Source: Campylobacter lari (GTDB taxonomy: Bacteria > Campylobacterota > Campylobacteria > Campylobacterales > Campylobacteraceae). Taken from it: a stretch of DNA of 64,000 nt. This document shows positions 55,193 through 64,000 of the stretch, piece by piece. The first letter of the stretch is position 1, and every line of letters begins with the position of its first letter. Location of the stretch: NCBI RefSeq assembly GCF_900638335.1, contig NZ_LR134508.1, positions 496,001-560,000 of the forward strand, in the 5' to 3' direction. The notes beneath the pieces were generated by a model. That model was not told where the DNA came from and did not search any database. It saw only the letters and a list, made by a program, of their open reading frames with translations. A program made the position numbers and the translations under genes.

Positions 55193-55843
55193 ATGCAAGT
55201 ATTGCAAAAAATGTTTAAATTATTAGCTATTATAGCTTTTGTTTTTAGTATAAACGCAAATGCGTTAAGTGAGGGTAAAGAGTATATTACTTTAAAAACA
55301 CCTATACCAAATGCACAAAATTCTTTGGTAGAAATTTTTTCTTATCGTTGCATTCATTGCTATAATCATCATCAATTTCACACTCTAGCAAAGGTTAAAG
55401 AGGTTTTGCCAAATTTAAAATATGATCTTTTTTCAGTAAGTTCTATGTTGGAGTATGGTGGCGCTTTAAATGAGATGTTTGCTTTAGCTTCTTTCAAAGA
55501 AAAAGCTTTGGGTTTAGATGCTGCTAGTGAAAAAAGTCTTACTTATAAGCTTGCTGATGTGTATTTTATAAGTCATTTTGAGCAAAAGTTAGATTTAAAT
55601 AATCTTGATTTGTTTTATAAAATAGGTTTAAATGCTATTGGTGCTAGTAAAGAAGAATTGCAAAAATTTTTACAAACTAAAGAAGCTAAAGAGTTTTTGA
55701 CTGCTTATGATGTGGCTAATGAAATTTCAAGAAATTATGGTACACCTGCTTTTATAGTAAATGGCAAATATCAAATCAATCCTGAGTATATCACTTCTTT
55801 AGAAGAACTAATCCGTATAGTTAAAGAACTTTCTACTAAATAA
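55193..55843 (+). CDS. DsbA-like thiol:disulfide oxidoreductase 1 (CIHC)
   Basis: A 216-residue periplasmic oxidase introducing disulfides. The start at 55193 is chosen because AAAAGGAAA lies just before it and a signal peptide follows (MQVLQKMFKLLAIIAFVFSI, cleavage at NANA-LSEG); the ATG at 55136 would add 19 residues without a ribosome site. The active site is YRCIHCYNHH and the cis-proline loop is YGTPAFIVNGKY. CIHC differs from E. coli CPHC. It is a paralogue of the gene at 56020, with an almost identical mature N-terminus ([20 protein letters not shown]). A terminator follows. Confidence 0.9.
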   Translation: MQVLQKMFKLLAIIAFVFSINANALSEGKEYITLKTPIPNAQNSLVEIFSYRCIHCYNHHQFHTLAKVKEVLPNLKYDLFSVSSMLEYGGALNEMFALASFKEKALGLDAASEKSLTYKLADVYFISHFEQKLDLNNLDLFYKIGLNAIGASKEELQKFLQTKEAKEFLTAYDVANEISRNYGTPAFIVNGKYQINPEYITSLEELIRIVKELSTK

Positions 55844-55848
55844 ATATG

Positions 55849-55887
55849 TAAAACATTATATCTTTAATTTCAAGATATAATGTTTTA
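55849..55887 (+). terminator. Hairpin terminator after the first dsbA-like gene
   Basis: A perfect 16-bp stem (55849-55864 with 55872-55887, loop of 7), followed by TTTAAAT. It begins a few bases after the stop codon and separates the first DsbA gene from the dsbA2-dsbI-assT unit. Confidence 0.8.
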
Positions 55888-56019
55888 TTTAAATAATAAT
55901 AAATTATTATTTAATTTTTATTTTATATTTTTATTATCATTTAAGTTGGATTAGTATAAGCTAATATTGTTTATAAGATTTTTTAATAATTAATTATAAA
56001 CATAATAAAGGAGGCTTAA
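55888..56019 (+). promoter_or_regulatory. Promoter region of the second dsbA-like gene
   Basis: AT-rich 132 bp with no gene. A very strong ribosome site, AAAGGAGGC, lies just before ATG 56020. TTTATAAGAT near 55970 is a possible -10 region, but no box is convincing. Confidence 0.4.
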
Positions 56020-56682
56020 ATGCAAAATAAATTTGACATGTTCTTAAGTTCGGCTTTGTTGGCTGTTTTTGTTTTTGGTGTAAACGCAAATGCGCTTAGC
56101 GAAGGTAAAGAGTATATTACTTTAAAAACACCTATCCCAAATGCACAAAACTCTTTGATAGAAGTGTTTTCTTATCGTTGCACACATTGTTATGATCACC
56201 ATAAATTCAATACAATCTCAAAAGTTAAAGAAAAATTACCGCAATTAACTTATAAATTTTATCCTGTTGGCTCTATGGGTGATTATGGTAAGCAAGCTAA
56301 TGAAATTTTTGCTTTTGCTGCTTTTAAAGATGAGCAAAATAAAGTAAGTCAAAGTGATAAAAATAGTTTAACTCATAAAGCTTCTGAAGCATATTTTAAT
56401 GCTTATTTTAAGAAAAAACAAAGATGGGGAAATGGATCTAATCCTGAAGCGTTTTATGAGGTGGGGTTAAAAGCAATTTCGGCAAGCAAAGAAGATTTAG
56501 ATAATTTTTTAAAAACTCCTGAGGCTAGTGAAATTTTAAAATCTTATGAAAGTGCTAATGATATTTCTAAAAACTATGGCACACCTGCTTTTGTAGTAAA
56601 TGGTAAATATCAAATTACACCGCAAGCTATTACATCTCCACAAGCTTTGATAGAAATAACAGAAGAATTAAGCAAAATGTAG
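56020..56682 (+). CDS. DsbA-like thiol:disulfide oxidoreductase 2 (CTHC)
   Basis: A 220-residue periplasmic oxidase, paralogue of the preceding one. The signal peptide ([18 protein letters not shown]) is cleaved before LSEG. The active site is [10 protein letters not shown] and the cis-Pro loop [12 protein letters not shown]. Compared with copy 1 it has about five extra residues around [15 protein letters not shown]. It is directly followed by dsbI and two sulfotransferase genes, so it probably serves them, as DsbL/DsbI serve AssT in uropathogenic E. coli. Confidence 0.92.
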   Translation: MQNKFDMFLSSALLAVFVFGVNANALSEGKEYITLKTPIPNAQNSLIEVFSYRCTHCYDHHKFNTISKVKEKLPQLTYKFYPVGSMGDYGKQANEIFAFAAFKDEQNKVSQSDKNSLTHKASEAYFNAYFKKKQRWGNGSNPEAFYEVGLKAISASKEDLDNFLKTPEASEILKSYESANDISKNYGTPAFVVNGKYQITPQAITSPQALIEITEELSKM

Positions 56683-56695
56683 TTTTGGTGTCAAA

Positions 56696-57430
56696 ATGAG
56701 TTCTTGTCCTATTAGTAAAATTGGTGCTTGGCAAAATACTAGATTACCTTGGTTAATAATGGTTATAGCTATGATAAGTTTAACTTTCATAGCACACTTT
56801 TTATTTCAAGAATACCTTTATATGGAGCCTTGTGAGCAGTGTGTTTATATAAGATTTGCTATGTTAACTATGGCTTTTGGTGGTATTTTAGCCTTGATAG
56901 ATCCTAAAAATGATTATCTAAAAATTTTTGCTTATATTTTTGTTTTTTGGGGTATATGGCTTGGTATAGAGTATTGCATTACTCTTGATCATATTCATGA
57001 AGTAGTGCATTCAGAAAATCCTTTTGCTGGGGTTGATGGATGTAGAGAAATTCCTATATATCCTTTTAATTTACCATTGCATGAATGGGCACCAGGATGG
57101 TTTTTACCAACAGGTGAGTGTGGCATGGATACACCTATAGTACCTGAAGATGTTTATGGTAGTTTAAATGCTTTCCAGAAATTTTTTGTTGGAACTCCTC
57201 CAAATTTTGAAGATGGGTTATATAGTAATGGTTGGTATTTGATTCCTAGTATGGAATTTATGAATATGGCAATTTGTTGCTTATTGGCTTTTGTTGTTTG
57301 TTTGGTGATTTTAGGAGGTATGTTTATTTCTTATGCATTTTCACATTCTAAGACTAAAATTTATGCTTTAGTTGTTTTGGTGCTTGTGGTTGTGTTTAAG
57401 ATTTTAGGTGAACCAAGTTCTATTGTGTAA
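56696..57430 (+). CDS. dsbI: Disulfide bond formation protein DsbI (DsbB family)
   Basis: A 244-residue inner-membrane quinone reductase that reoxidises DsbA. Helices are near residues 19-39, 50-65, 70-90, then a long periplasmic loop, and further helices at 180-235. The first Cys pair is [13 protein letters not shown] and the second pair lies in the loop ([10 protein letters not shown]...[10 protein letters not shown]). The loop is larger than in E. coli DsbB, as in DsbI. It is 13 bp after dsbA2 and 18 bp before the first sulfotransferase gene. Confidence 0.93.
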   Translation: MSSCPISKIGAWQNTRLPWLIMVIAMISLTFIAHFLFQEYLYMEPCEQCVYIRFAMLTMAFGGILALIDPKNDYLKIFAYIFVFWGIWLGIEYCITLDHIHEVVHSENPFAGVDGCREIPIYPFNLPLHEWAPGWFLPTGECGMDTPIVPEDVYGSLNAFQKFFVGTPPNFEDGLYSNGWYLIPSMEFMNMAICCLLAFVVCLVILGGMFISYAFSHSKTKIYALVVLVLVVVFKILGEPSSIV

Positions 57431-57448
57431 ACAAAAAAAAGGAAAATA

Positions 57449-59293
57449 ATGAAAAATAATAGTATGAAAAAATATGCTTTATTGTTAACTTCTGTGGTAT
57501 TGTTTTTTCCAAATGTTGTTATGGGTATAGGGGGTGCAAGTGGTCCTAAGACATATTCATCTCAAGGGAAAATAGGAGCTGTTGTAATGAATCCGTATAA
57601 AATAGCTCCTTTAACAGCATTGATAAAAAATGGTGGGTATGATGTGAAAAATGCAAAAGTTGAAGTTCTTGGAAAAGGTAAGGATGGTATTAGTATTAAA
57701 TATAATCCTAGCGATAGAGAAATTTTAACGCATGGTGGAATTCCTATTTTCGGTCTTTATCCAGATTATATCAATAGAGTAAAAGTTGATTATGAAAGAA
57801 GTATAGATGGGTTGAGATCTGAGAAAATTTCAGAAGAATATAAAATTTATGCACCACCTGTGTATATTGAAAGCACTGGCGTTAACCAAATTGGTGTGTT
57901 GCCTAAAGCTAAGATTGTTGTTAAAGCAGATAAAAAAATTAAAAATAATCTCTATTTAATCAATCATTTAATTAGATACCCTTTAGCAAATAGTGCTCAA
58001 GCTGTTTGGAATAACCCAACAGGAGGAGCAATGGAATGGGACTTACAAAGTTATAATTGGATAGTAGATACTAATGGGGATATTAGATGGTATTTAAAAA
58101 ATGATGAGTTAAGAGATCCTGAAAATATATATAAAAAAGGTAATATGATGGGCTTTATTCAATTAGAGAATGGAAGCTTATTATGGGGTATGGGACAAAG
58201 ATATATGAATTATGATTTAATGGGTAGAGAAATTTTTAATAGAAAATTACCTATGGGCTATATTGATTTTTCACATCATATCGAATATACAGAGAAAGGA
58301 ACTTATTTGCTTCGTGTTGCAAGTTCTGATCAGAAAAGAAAAGATGGTAAAAATGTTAGAACTGTAAGAGATGTTATTATTGAAGTGGATAAAGATGGAA
58401 AAGTGATTGATGAATGGAAATTGTATGATATTTTAGATCCATATAGAGATGTAAATTTACTTGTTCTAGATCAGGGTGCTGTTTGTTTAAATGTGGATAA
58501 AGATAAAGTTGGTACAACTTCAAAAAAAGAAGACTTAGAGGATAAAAATGCTCCATTTGGAGATGTTACTGGTGTGGGTGCTGGTCGTAACTGGGCTCAT
58601 GTAAATAGTGTAGATTATGATCCAAGTGATGATAGTATTATTATTTCAAGTCGTCATCAAAGTGCTATTATAAAAATAGGCCGTGATAAAAAAGTAAAAT
58701 GGATACTAGGAGCACACAAAGGATGGGGAGAAAAGTATAAAAAAGCACTTTTACAACCTATTGATAAAAATGGTAAAAAAATAGTTTGTGAAGATGAGTA
58801 TAGTAAATGCCCTGGTTATGAAAATGAAGATGGTGGTTTTGATTTTACATGGACACAGCATACTGCATACTATGTTCCAAGTATGAGCAAAAAAGGCAAG
58901 ATTGTTGTAAGTGTTTTTGATAATGGTGATACAAGAGGTATGCATCAACCACCTTTTGCTACAAGCAAGTACTCAAGGGCTGTTTTTTATATGATAGATG
59001 AAAAAAACAAAACCGTAGAGCAAATTTGGGAGTATGGTAAGCAAAGAGGTTTTGATTATTACAGTCCTATTACATCTATAACACAGTATTTTGATAAAAC
59101 AAATAGTGTTTTTGTATATAGTGCTACGGCTGGGCTTGGGAAGTATTTGTTAAATATGGGAAACACAGAGCCTATTTTAAGTGAGTTTGATTTTGATACT
59201 AAAAAAAATTTATTCGAAATGAAATTTGAAAATTTAGGCGGACAAATAGGGTATAGAGCTTATCCCATCAATATAAACAAAGCTTTTGATTAA
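57449..59293 (+). CDS. Arylsulfate sulfotransferase 1 (AssT)
   Basis: A 614-residue periplasmic enzyme transferring sulfate between phenolic compounds without PAPS. The signal peptide lies before MGIGGASGPK. An N-terminal beta domain (about 30-150) precedes a six-bladed propeller. By alignment with the E. coli enzyme, active-site residues are the His in DFSHHIEYT, His384 in WAHVNS, Arg402 in SSRHQS and the sulfate-accepting His471 in TQHTA. Two Cys lie in CEDEYSKC, expected to form the disulfide made by DsbA/DsbI. The stretch 58583-58868 is identical to the second copy. Good SD. Confidence 0.93.
   Translation: MKNNSMKKYALLLTSVVLFFPNVVMGIGGASGPKTYSSQGKIGAVVMNPYKIAPLTALIKNGGYDVKNAKVEVLGKGKDGISIKYNPSDREILTHGGIPIFGLYPDYINRVKVDYERSIDGLRSEKISEEYKIYAPPVYIESTGVNQIGVLPKAKIVVKADKKIKNNLYLINHLIRYPLANSAQAVWNNPTGGAMEWDLQSYNWIVDTNGDIRWYLKNDELRDPENIYKKGNMMGFIQLENGSLLWGMGQRYMNYDLMGREIFNRKLPMGYIDFSHHIEYTEKGTYLLRVASSDQKRKDGKNVRTVRDVIIEVDKDGKVIDEWKLYDILDPYRDVNLLVLDQGAVCLNVDKDKVGTTSKKEDLEDKNAPFGDVTGVGAGRNWAHVNSVDYDPSDDSIIISSRHQSAIIKIGRDKKVKWILGAHKGWGEKYKKALLQPIDKNGKKIVCEDEYSKCPGYENEDGGFDFTWTQHTAYYVPSMSKKGKIVVSVFDNGDTRGMHQPPFATSKYSRAVFYMIDEKNKTVEQIWEYGKQRGFDYYSPITSITQYFDKTNSVFVYSATAGLGKYLLNMGNTEPILSEFDFDTKKNLFEMKFENLGGQIGYRAYPININKAFD
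58583..58868 (+). repeat. 286-bp block identical between the two AssT genes, copy A
   Basis: Base-for-base the same as 60460-60745. Sequence on both sides is clearly diverged. Confidence 0.92.
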
Positions 59294-59316
59294 AATTTAT
59301 TACAAAAGGAGAAAGA

Positions 59317-61173
59317 ATGAAAATTAGTAAAATTGTAAGTAATATTTTACTTGCTAGTAGTATCGTTGCAGTTGCGCCTAATGTTTCTTTGGCTATGGGT
59401 GGACCTAGTGGTACTAGTATTAATTGGGAGATTCAAGGTAAAATTGGTGCTATAAAAATAAATCCTTATGGTTTATCCCCGCTTAGTGCTGTAATTATGG
59501 ATGGTGGATATAAACTAAGTGATGTAAGTGTAACTATAGTTCCAAAACCAAATGGACAGACTATATCTTATAAGGTTAGCCCTAATAAAATTAAAACTTA
59601 TGGAGGAATTCCTGTTTTTGGACTTTATCCATCATATTTAAATACAGCAAAAGTAAGTTATACCAAAACTGCTTTTGGAAAAAGTGAAAAAGTAGTAGAT
59701 GAGGTATATAAAATAGCAACTGGTGGAGTAAATATAGAAGCTAGTGGAAGTCTTATGCAAAGAGGTGTACCTTTTGAAAAAGTAGAAGTGATTAAAGTAG
59801 ATAAGGGTTTTGAAGATAGATTGTATTTGGTTAACAATGCTCCAGGAAGACAAAGTGGTAAAGGCTCTCAAGCTGTATGGAATAACCCAGCAGGTGGTGC
59901 AATGGAGTGGGATGAGAATTCAAATGCATTTATCATTGATACAAAAGGTGAAATTCGTTGGTATTTAGATAGTGATAAATTAATGGATTGGGGTAATATT
60001 TATAAGCGTGGTATTATGATGGGTTTTCATCAAAATGAAGATGGGGCTTTAAGTTTTGGATTTGGTCAAAGATATGTTAAGTATGATTTGATGGGTAGAG
60101 AAATTTTTAATCGTATTTTGCCTTCTTCTTATATAGACTTTTCTCATTCTATGGATGATATGCAAAATGGAAATTACCTTTTAAGGGTAGCTTCTGCCAA
60201 TGTTAAGCGTCCTGATGGTAAAAATGTGCGTTCAGTGCGTGATGTGATAGTAGAAGTTGATAAAAATGGCAATGTGGTAGATGAGTGGAGGCTTTTTGAA
60301 ATTTTAGATCCATATAGAGCAAATGTTATAAAAGCTTTAGATCAAGGCGCTGTTTGTTTGAATATTGATTCTAGTAAAGCAGGGGTTACTTTAAGTGATG
60401 AGGATTTAGCTAAAATGGATGCAAGTGATTCTTTTGGTGATATAGCAGGCACTGGAGTAGGTCGTAACTGGGCTCATGTAAATAGTGTAGATTATGATCC
60501 AAGTGATGATAGTATTATTATTTCAAGTCGTCATCAAAGTGCTATTATAAAAATAGGCCGTGATAAAAAAGTAAAATGGATACTAGGAGCACACAAAGGA
60601 TGGGGAGAAAAGTATAAAAAAGCACTTTTACAACCTATTGATAAAAATGGTAAAAAAATAGTTTGTGAAGATGAGTATAGTAAATGCCCTGGTTATGAAA
60701 ATGAAGATGGTGGTTTTGATTTTACATGGACACAGCATACTGCATTTAGAATAGATGAAAAATCTGATAAAAGATATATTTATATCACGGCTTTTGATAA
60801 TGGTGATGCAAGGGGTATAGAACAACCTGCTTTTGCTTCGATGAAATACTCAAGAGCGGTTGTGTATAAAATAGATCAAAAAAATAAAACCGTAGAACAA
60901 ATTTGGGAGTATGGTAAGCAAAGAGGTAATGAGTGGTTTTCGCCTGTTACTTCTTTAACTGAGTATCATAAAGATAAAAATTCTATAGTGGTTTATAGTG
61001 CCACTGCTGGAATGGCTTTTGATTTAAACAAAGGTGTTGCTTTGGGCGAGCCAAGACCTGAAATAGATGAGTTTAAATGGGGAGCTAAAGAGCCTTCAGT
61101 GCAAATTCGTTTTAGTGGAGCAAGCACTGGTTATCAAGCTATGCCTATTGATTTGGAAAAAGCATTTAAATAA
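59317..61173 (+). CDS. Arylsulfate sulfotransferase 2 (AssT)
   Basis: A 618-residue paralogue of the preceding gene, 23 bp after it, with signal peptide (ILLASSIVAVAPNVSLAMGG). Same architecture: N-terminal beta domain, propeller, His in DFSHSMDD, His387 in WAHVNS, Arg405 in SSRHQS, His474 in TQHTA and the CEDEYSKC disulfide. Outside the identical 286-bp block the two proteins differ at many positions, especially in the N-terminal 230 residues and the C-terminus. Different substrate preference is possible. It ends in a shared terminator. Confidence 0.93.
   Translation: MKISKIVSNILLASSIVAVAPNVSLAMGGPSGTSINWEIQGKIGAIKINPYGLSPLSAVIMDGGYKLSDVSVTIVPKPNGQTISYKVSPNKIKTYGGIPVFGLYPSYLNTAKVSYTKTAFGKSEKVVDEVYKIATGGVNIEASGSLMQRGVPFEKVEVIKVDKGFEDRLYLVNNAPGRQSGKGSQAVWNNPAGGAMEWDENSNAFIIDTKGEIRWYLDSDKLMDWGNIYKRGIMMGFHQNEDGALSFGFGQRYVKYDLMGREIFNRILPSSYIDFSHSMDDMQNGNYLLRVASANVKRPDGKNVRSVRDVIVEVDKNGNVVDEWRLFEILDPYRANVIKALDQGAVCLNIDSSKAGVTLSDEDLAKMDASDSFGDIAGTGVGRNWAHVNSVDYDPSDDSIIISSRHQSAIIKIGRDKKVKWILGAHKGWGEKYKKALLQPIDKNGKKIVCEDEYSKCPGYENEDGGFDFTWTQHTAFRIDEKSDKRYIYITAFDNGDARGIEQPAFASMKYSRAVVYKIDQKNKTVEQIWEYGKQRGNEWFSPVTSLTEYHKDKNSIVVYSATAGMAFDLNKGVALGEPRPEIDEFKWGAKEPSVQIRFSGASTGYQAMPIDLEKAFK
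60460..60745 (+). repeat. 286-bp block identical between the two AssT genes, copy B
   Basis: Base-for-base the same as 58583-58868, offset 1877 bases. Confidence 0.92.
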
Positions 61174-61175
61174 AA

Positions 61176-61199
61176 AAAGGGCTTTATGATAAGCCCTTT
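61176..61199. terminator. Bidirectional terminator between assT2 and the dicarboxylate transporter gene
   Basis: A 9-bp stem AAAGGGCTT/AAGCCCTTT with a loop of 6, preceded by A7 and followed by ATTTTT, so it works from both sides for the two convergent genes. Confidence 0.9.
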
Positions 61200-61203
61200 A
61201 TTT

Positions 61204-62598
61204 TTATAAATATCCTGCGCTTAAAGCTAGAAAATATCCTGCTATACAAGATACGATAACACCAATTAATCCTGGCAAAATAAAGCTATGATTTATAACA
61301 AATTTACCGATTTTTGTTGTTCCTGATCTGTCAAATTGTATAGTTGCAAGATCGCTTGGATAAGTTGGTAAAATATAATATCCATAGCAAGCTGCTGCAA
61401 AGGCAATGATAATACCTGGTTCAACACCAATTCCTAGTGCAAGTGGCACAAATGCTGCAATCGCTGCTGCTTGAGAATTAACAAATTTAGAAATTAATAA
61501 AAGCATAACAGCGTAAGTCCAAGGGTATTCAACAACTATATTCCCTAAAGACTCTTTCATCATAGGAGTGTGCACTGCAAACATTGTATCTGCCATCCAA
61601 GAAATTCCAAAAACTGCTACTAAAGCTATCATACCTGATTTAAAAATTTCATTTTTTGCAATTTTGCTTGCATCAAGTTTGGTAAAGATAATTAATGCTG
61701 CACCCGCTAAGAGCATAAACATTTGAATTGTTGCGACCATATTCATAGGTTTAGTAACACCTTTTGAGGTAAATTGTGGTCTAAGTTCTGGGAAAGCACC
61801 TAAAAGTGCAACAATAGCAATAGCACCTAAGAAAATCCACATAGCTACCCATTGAATAGTTGGGAGTTTTTGACCAAGGAGTGTTTTGCTATCTCCATAG
61901 ATATATTCTCTTTGTTCTGGGTCTTTAATTCTTGCTTGAAAATCTTCATCTTTGTCAAGATCTTTTCCTCTAAACCAAGAAAAAATTCCTATAGCTAAAA
62001 CACCTATTAAAGTAGAAGGTATGGTAATAGCAAGCAAATCTACATAACCATCAAACCCAGCTAAAGGATTTTTGTTTATTTCTGGATTTAAAAGTAAAGC
62101 TGTTAAGCTTACCACAGCAACAGAAACAGGACTTGCGATGATACCAAGCTGAGAAGAAATACTAGAGGCAGCCATAGGTCTTTCTGGGCGTATACCATTT
62201 TTAATGGCAATGTCATAAATAATAGGCATCATGGTGTAAACAACATGCCCAGTCCCACAAAGTATAGTTAAAAAGCAAGTTACAAAAGGTGCTAAAATAG
62301 TTAAAAATTTAGGGTTTTTTCTTAAAACTCTTTCTGCTACTTGTAACATTACATCCAAACCACCGCTAGCTTGTAAGGTTGCACTTGCTACAACAACAGC
62401 TAAAATAGTAAGCATTACATCAATTGAAGGTTTTCCAGGTGCTACAGCAAAACCAAAACTTAAAACCAATAAACCTATACCGCCTAATAAACCTAGAGCG
62501 ATACCTCCTTTTTTTGCCCCATAAAAAAGACAAATGAGAACTACGGCTAGTTGGATACTAAATTGAGTGCCTTCACTAAGGCTAGTTAGCATTTCCAT
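61204..62598 (-). CDS. Anaerobic C4-dicarboxylate transporter (DcuA/DcuB family)
   Basis: A 464-residue inner-membrane antiporter for aspartate, fumarate, succinate and malate. The start at 62598 ([10 protein letters not shown]) is supported by AAGGAGAG just before it; an in-frame ATG further up would add 32 residues not seen in the family. About 10-12 helices, with [72 protein letters not shown] and the C-terminal [20 protein letters not shown]. DcuA rather than DcuB seems likelier, but the sequence alone does not settle it. Confidence 0.9.
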   Translation of the reverse strand: MEMLTSLSEGTQFSIQLAVVLICLFYGAKKGGIALGLLGGIGLLVLSFGFAVAPGKPSIDVMLTILAVVVASATLQASGGLDVMLQVAERVLRKNPKFLTILAPFVTCFLTILCGTGHVVYTMMPIIYDIAIKNGIRPERPMAASSISSQLGIIASPVSVAVVSLTALLLNPEINKNPLAGFDGYVDLLAITIPSTLIGVLAIGIFSWFRGKDLDKDEDFQARIKDPEQREYIYGDSKTLLGQKLPTIQWVAMWIFLGAIAIVALLGAFPELRPQFTSKGVTKPMNMVATIQMFMLLAGAALIIFTKLDASKIAKNEIFKSGMIALVAVFGISWMADTMFAVHTPMMKESLGNIVVEYPWTYAVMLLLISKFVNSQAAAIAAFVPLALGIGVEPGIIIAFAAACYGYYILPTYPSDLATIQFDRSGTTKIGKFVINHSFILPGLIGVIVSCIAGYFLALSAGYL

Positions 62599-62689
62599 AC
62601 TCTCTCCTTGTTTTTTTTGAAATATACGAGAGTATAGTGCAAGTTTTATTAATAGTAAATAAAATTTTTTATTATTTAAATAAATATTT
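62599..62689 (-). promoter_or_regulatory. Upstream region of the dicarboxylate transporter gene
   Basis: Besides the ribosome site, the minus strand has TATACT at 62636-62631, about 33 bases before the start, as a possible -10 box. Confidence 0.35.
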
Positions 62690-62724
62690 ACCAATATTTT
62701 AATTTTATTTATTAAAATATTGGT
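62690..62724 (-). terminator. Terminator after the dipeptidase gene
   Basis: A perfect 13-bp stem (62690-62702 with 62712-62724, ACCAATATTTTAA/TTAAAATATTGGT) with a loop of 9, 13 bases after the stop. It is AT-rich and its T run is broken, so strength is uncertain. Confidence 0.6.
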
Positions 62725-62737
62725 TTTTATCTATGCT

Positions 62738-64000
62738 TTATTGATAATCTTTTAAGATAGCAAAAAGAATTTTACCGATTTTTTCGATAGAAACTATTTC
62801 GCATTTTTCATCTGTTGAGTGAGGGCTATAAATATTTGGCCCTATAGAGCAACATTCTAGCGGCTGTTTTTCACTTATAATGCCACATTCTAAACCAGCA
62901 TGTATGGTGTAAAGTTTGGCATTTGGATTTTCTTTTTTAAAATAACTTAGAATTTCTTCTCCAAAATTAGTATCTTTATTAGCCCAAGGTGAATAAAAAT
63001 TTGCACTTGAAACTTCACAGCTTTGCATTTTAAAATAGGTTAAGGTTTCAAATTCTATATTTTTAAGCTCTTGTAAATCATTTGATCTTGCAAAAAGTTC
63101 AAAATGAAATTTACCTTCTTTTTCATAAGCCAATGAAAGGTTGATACTTGTTTGGACTAAATTTAGATGATAATTGAAAGTTCTAACACCTTGTGCAAAA
63201 GCATTGATAATATTTAAAATAACTTGAGAATTTTTATAATATGTTCTTTTGATTTTGCCTATATAATTTACTTTAAAATGATTATTTTTTTTTGGAGGAT
63301 TTTTAAAAAATGCTATGATTTTGGCATGTTTTGGAATAGAGTTGATTCTCTCACCTGCTTTAAATTCACAAAGTTCACCTTGATTTTGAGTGATAAAGTA
63401 ACTTGCTTCTTTGATAGAAGATTTGATGTTTTTAACAATATCAATCCCTGAATGTCCGCCTTTAAAATCTATTGCTTCTATTTCATAGCATTCGCCTTCT
63501 TTTTCATCTATTTCTAATTTCAAACTAGCAAAAATATCTACTCCACCAGCGCAACCTATAACAACCTCATCATCACTTTCATGGTCTAAATTTAACAGCT
63601 TGTTTGAAATCAAAGTATGTGTAAGATTATTTGCTCCACAAAGGCCGACTTCTTCATCATTAGTAAAAAGACATTCGATGTTTTTAAAGTCTTTTAAAGC
63701 TTGCATCATTAATGACACGCCTATGCCATTATCTGCACCTAAACTCGAGTTTTTAGCTTTTAAATATCCATTTTCTTCATACATTTGTATATTTGGAGCC
63801 TCTCCCATGCAAACCATATCATAATGGCTTTGTAAACAAATTTTTGGATTTCCTTTGTATGTATGGATATTGCCTGCACTATCAACGCTTACTTGACAGT
63901 TGTGACTTTTAGCAAAATCAATGAGAAAATTTTTTAATTCTTCGGTTTTAAAACTACAATGAGGTATTTGAGTAATTTGTTTAAAATTTTGTATAATTTC
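62738..64000 (-). CDS. pepD: Aminoacyl-histidine dipeptidase (PepD, M20 family), 5' end cut off by window
   Basis: The last 420 residues of a zinc dipeptidase hydrolysing X-His and other dipeptides. The frame stays open to the window edge (EIIQNFKQITQIPHCSFKTE), so the start is just outside. Zinc-site motifs are SHYDMVCMG, LGADNGIGVSL, FTNDEEVGLCGANNL (catalytic Glu), DFKGGHSGIDI and HAGLECGII, and the final His is in SPHSTDE. The order is that of E. coli PepD, which is about 485 residues; this one appears shorter. In E. coli the first zinc motif is HLDMV, here HYDMV. Confidence 0.92.
   Translation of the reverse strand, partial: EIIQNFKQITQIPHCSFKTEELKNFLIDFAKSHNCQVSVDSAGNIHTYKGNPKICLQSHYDMVCMGEAPNIQMYEENGYLKAKNSSLGADNGIGVSLMMQALKDFKNIECLFTNDEEVGLCGANNLTHTLISNKLLNLDHESDDEVVIGCAGGVDIFASLKLEIDEKEGECYEIEAIDFKGGHSGIDIVKNIKSSIKEASYFITQNQGELCEFKAGERINSIPKHAKIIAFFKNPPKKNNHFKVNYIGKIKRTYYKNSQVILNIINAFAQGVRTFNYHLNLVQTSINLSLAYEKEGKFHFELFARSNDLQELKNIEFETLTYFKMQSCEVSSANFYSPWANKDTNFGEEILSYFKKENPNAKLYTIHAGLECGIISEKQPLECCSIGPNIYSPHSTDEKCEIVSIEKIGKILFAILKDYQ

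Noticed and set aside
58751-60825. Two similar 65-residue minus-strand frames in the AssT genes
   Set aside because: They are the shadow of the identical block on the other strand.

Overview
The window looks like a chromosomal segment of a low-GC, microaerophilic Campylobacter, most likely of the C. lari group. The reasons are the ribosomal RNA sequence type, the very high AT content, TATAAT promoters without a strong -35 box, and gene runs that match C. jejuni order as I recall it: pflB-serS-trpS-aroK-der, kdsA-ribH-nusB-pyrF, and purH-djlA-purL-mnmE-jag-yidC-yidD-rnpA-rpmH. The species cannot be fixed without a database search.

Layout. (1) 1-2506: the end of pnp with a strong terminator, then a tRNA array in which a 265-bp Lys-Val-Asp unit is perfectly duplicated, followed by a third Lys and an unusual Glu-like tRNA. 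(2) 2510-11510: an accessory surface-protein locus. It holds a phase-variable passenger-like gene that is OFF here (G10 tract), a two-partner secretion exoprotein (TpsA) with a GLUG-like repeat array, and its TpsB transporter. (3) 11539-17508: a 3' fragment of a cinA-like gene, then a complete rRNA operon (16S-tRNA-Ala-tRNA-Ile-23S-5S) with recognisable processing stems. (4) 17509-18822: a gene desert with 19 perfect copies of a 9-bp repeat. (5) 18823-28957: helicase, periplasmic protein, lolA, secA, flgR, asd, yqhA-like, hemE, a radical SAM protein and tRNA-Asn. (6) 29064-40308: the flagellar motor gene pflB, translation and GTPase genes, two transporters, and kdsA-ribH-nusB-pyrF. (7) 40319-51369: an HslJ-like lipoprotein, a chemoreceptor with a c-type haem motif, then the long minus-strand run from purH to rpmH. 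(8) 51511-55062: a GNAT protein, a uracil-DNA-glycosylase-like protein, a periplasmic protein, a thioesterase and a pentapeptide-like protein. (9) 55193-61173: an oxidative folding and sulfotransfer module of two DsbA-like proteins, DsbI and two arylsulfate sulfotransferases. (10) 61204-64000: a C4-dicarboxylate transporter and the main part of a PepD-type dipeptidase.

The most notable observations are these. The TPS-linked passenger gene is phase-variable and has no visible translocator of its own. The rnpA gene has no ATG, GTG or TTG at its expected start; an ATA codon overlaps the rpmH stop where the homologue has ATG. A 286-bp block is identical between the two AssT paralogues and covers most of the catalytic residues, which suggests recent gene conversion. 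The CxxCH chemoreceptor and the 9-bp repeat array also deserve attention.
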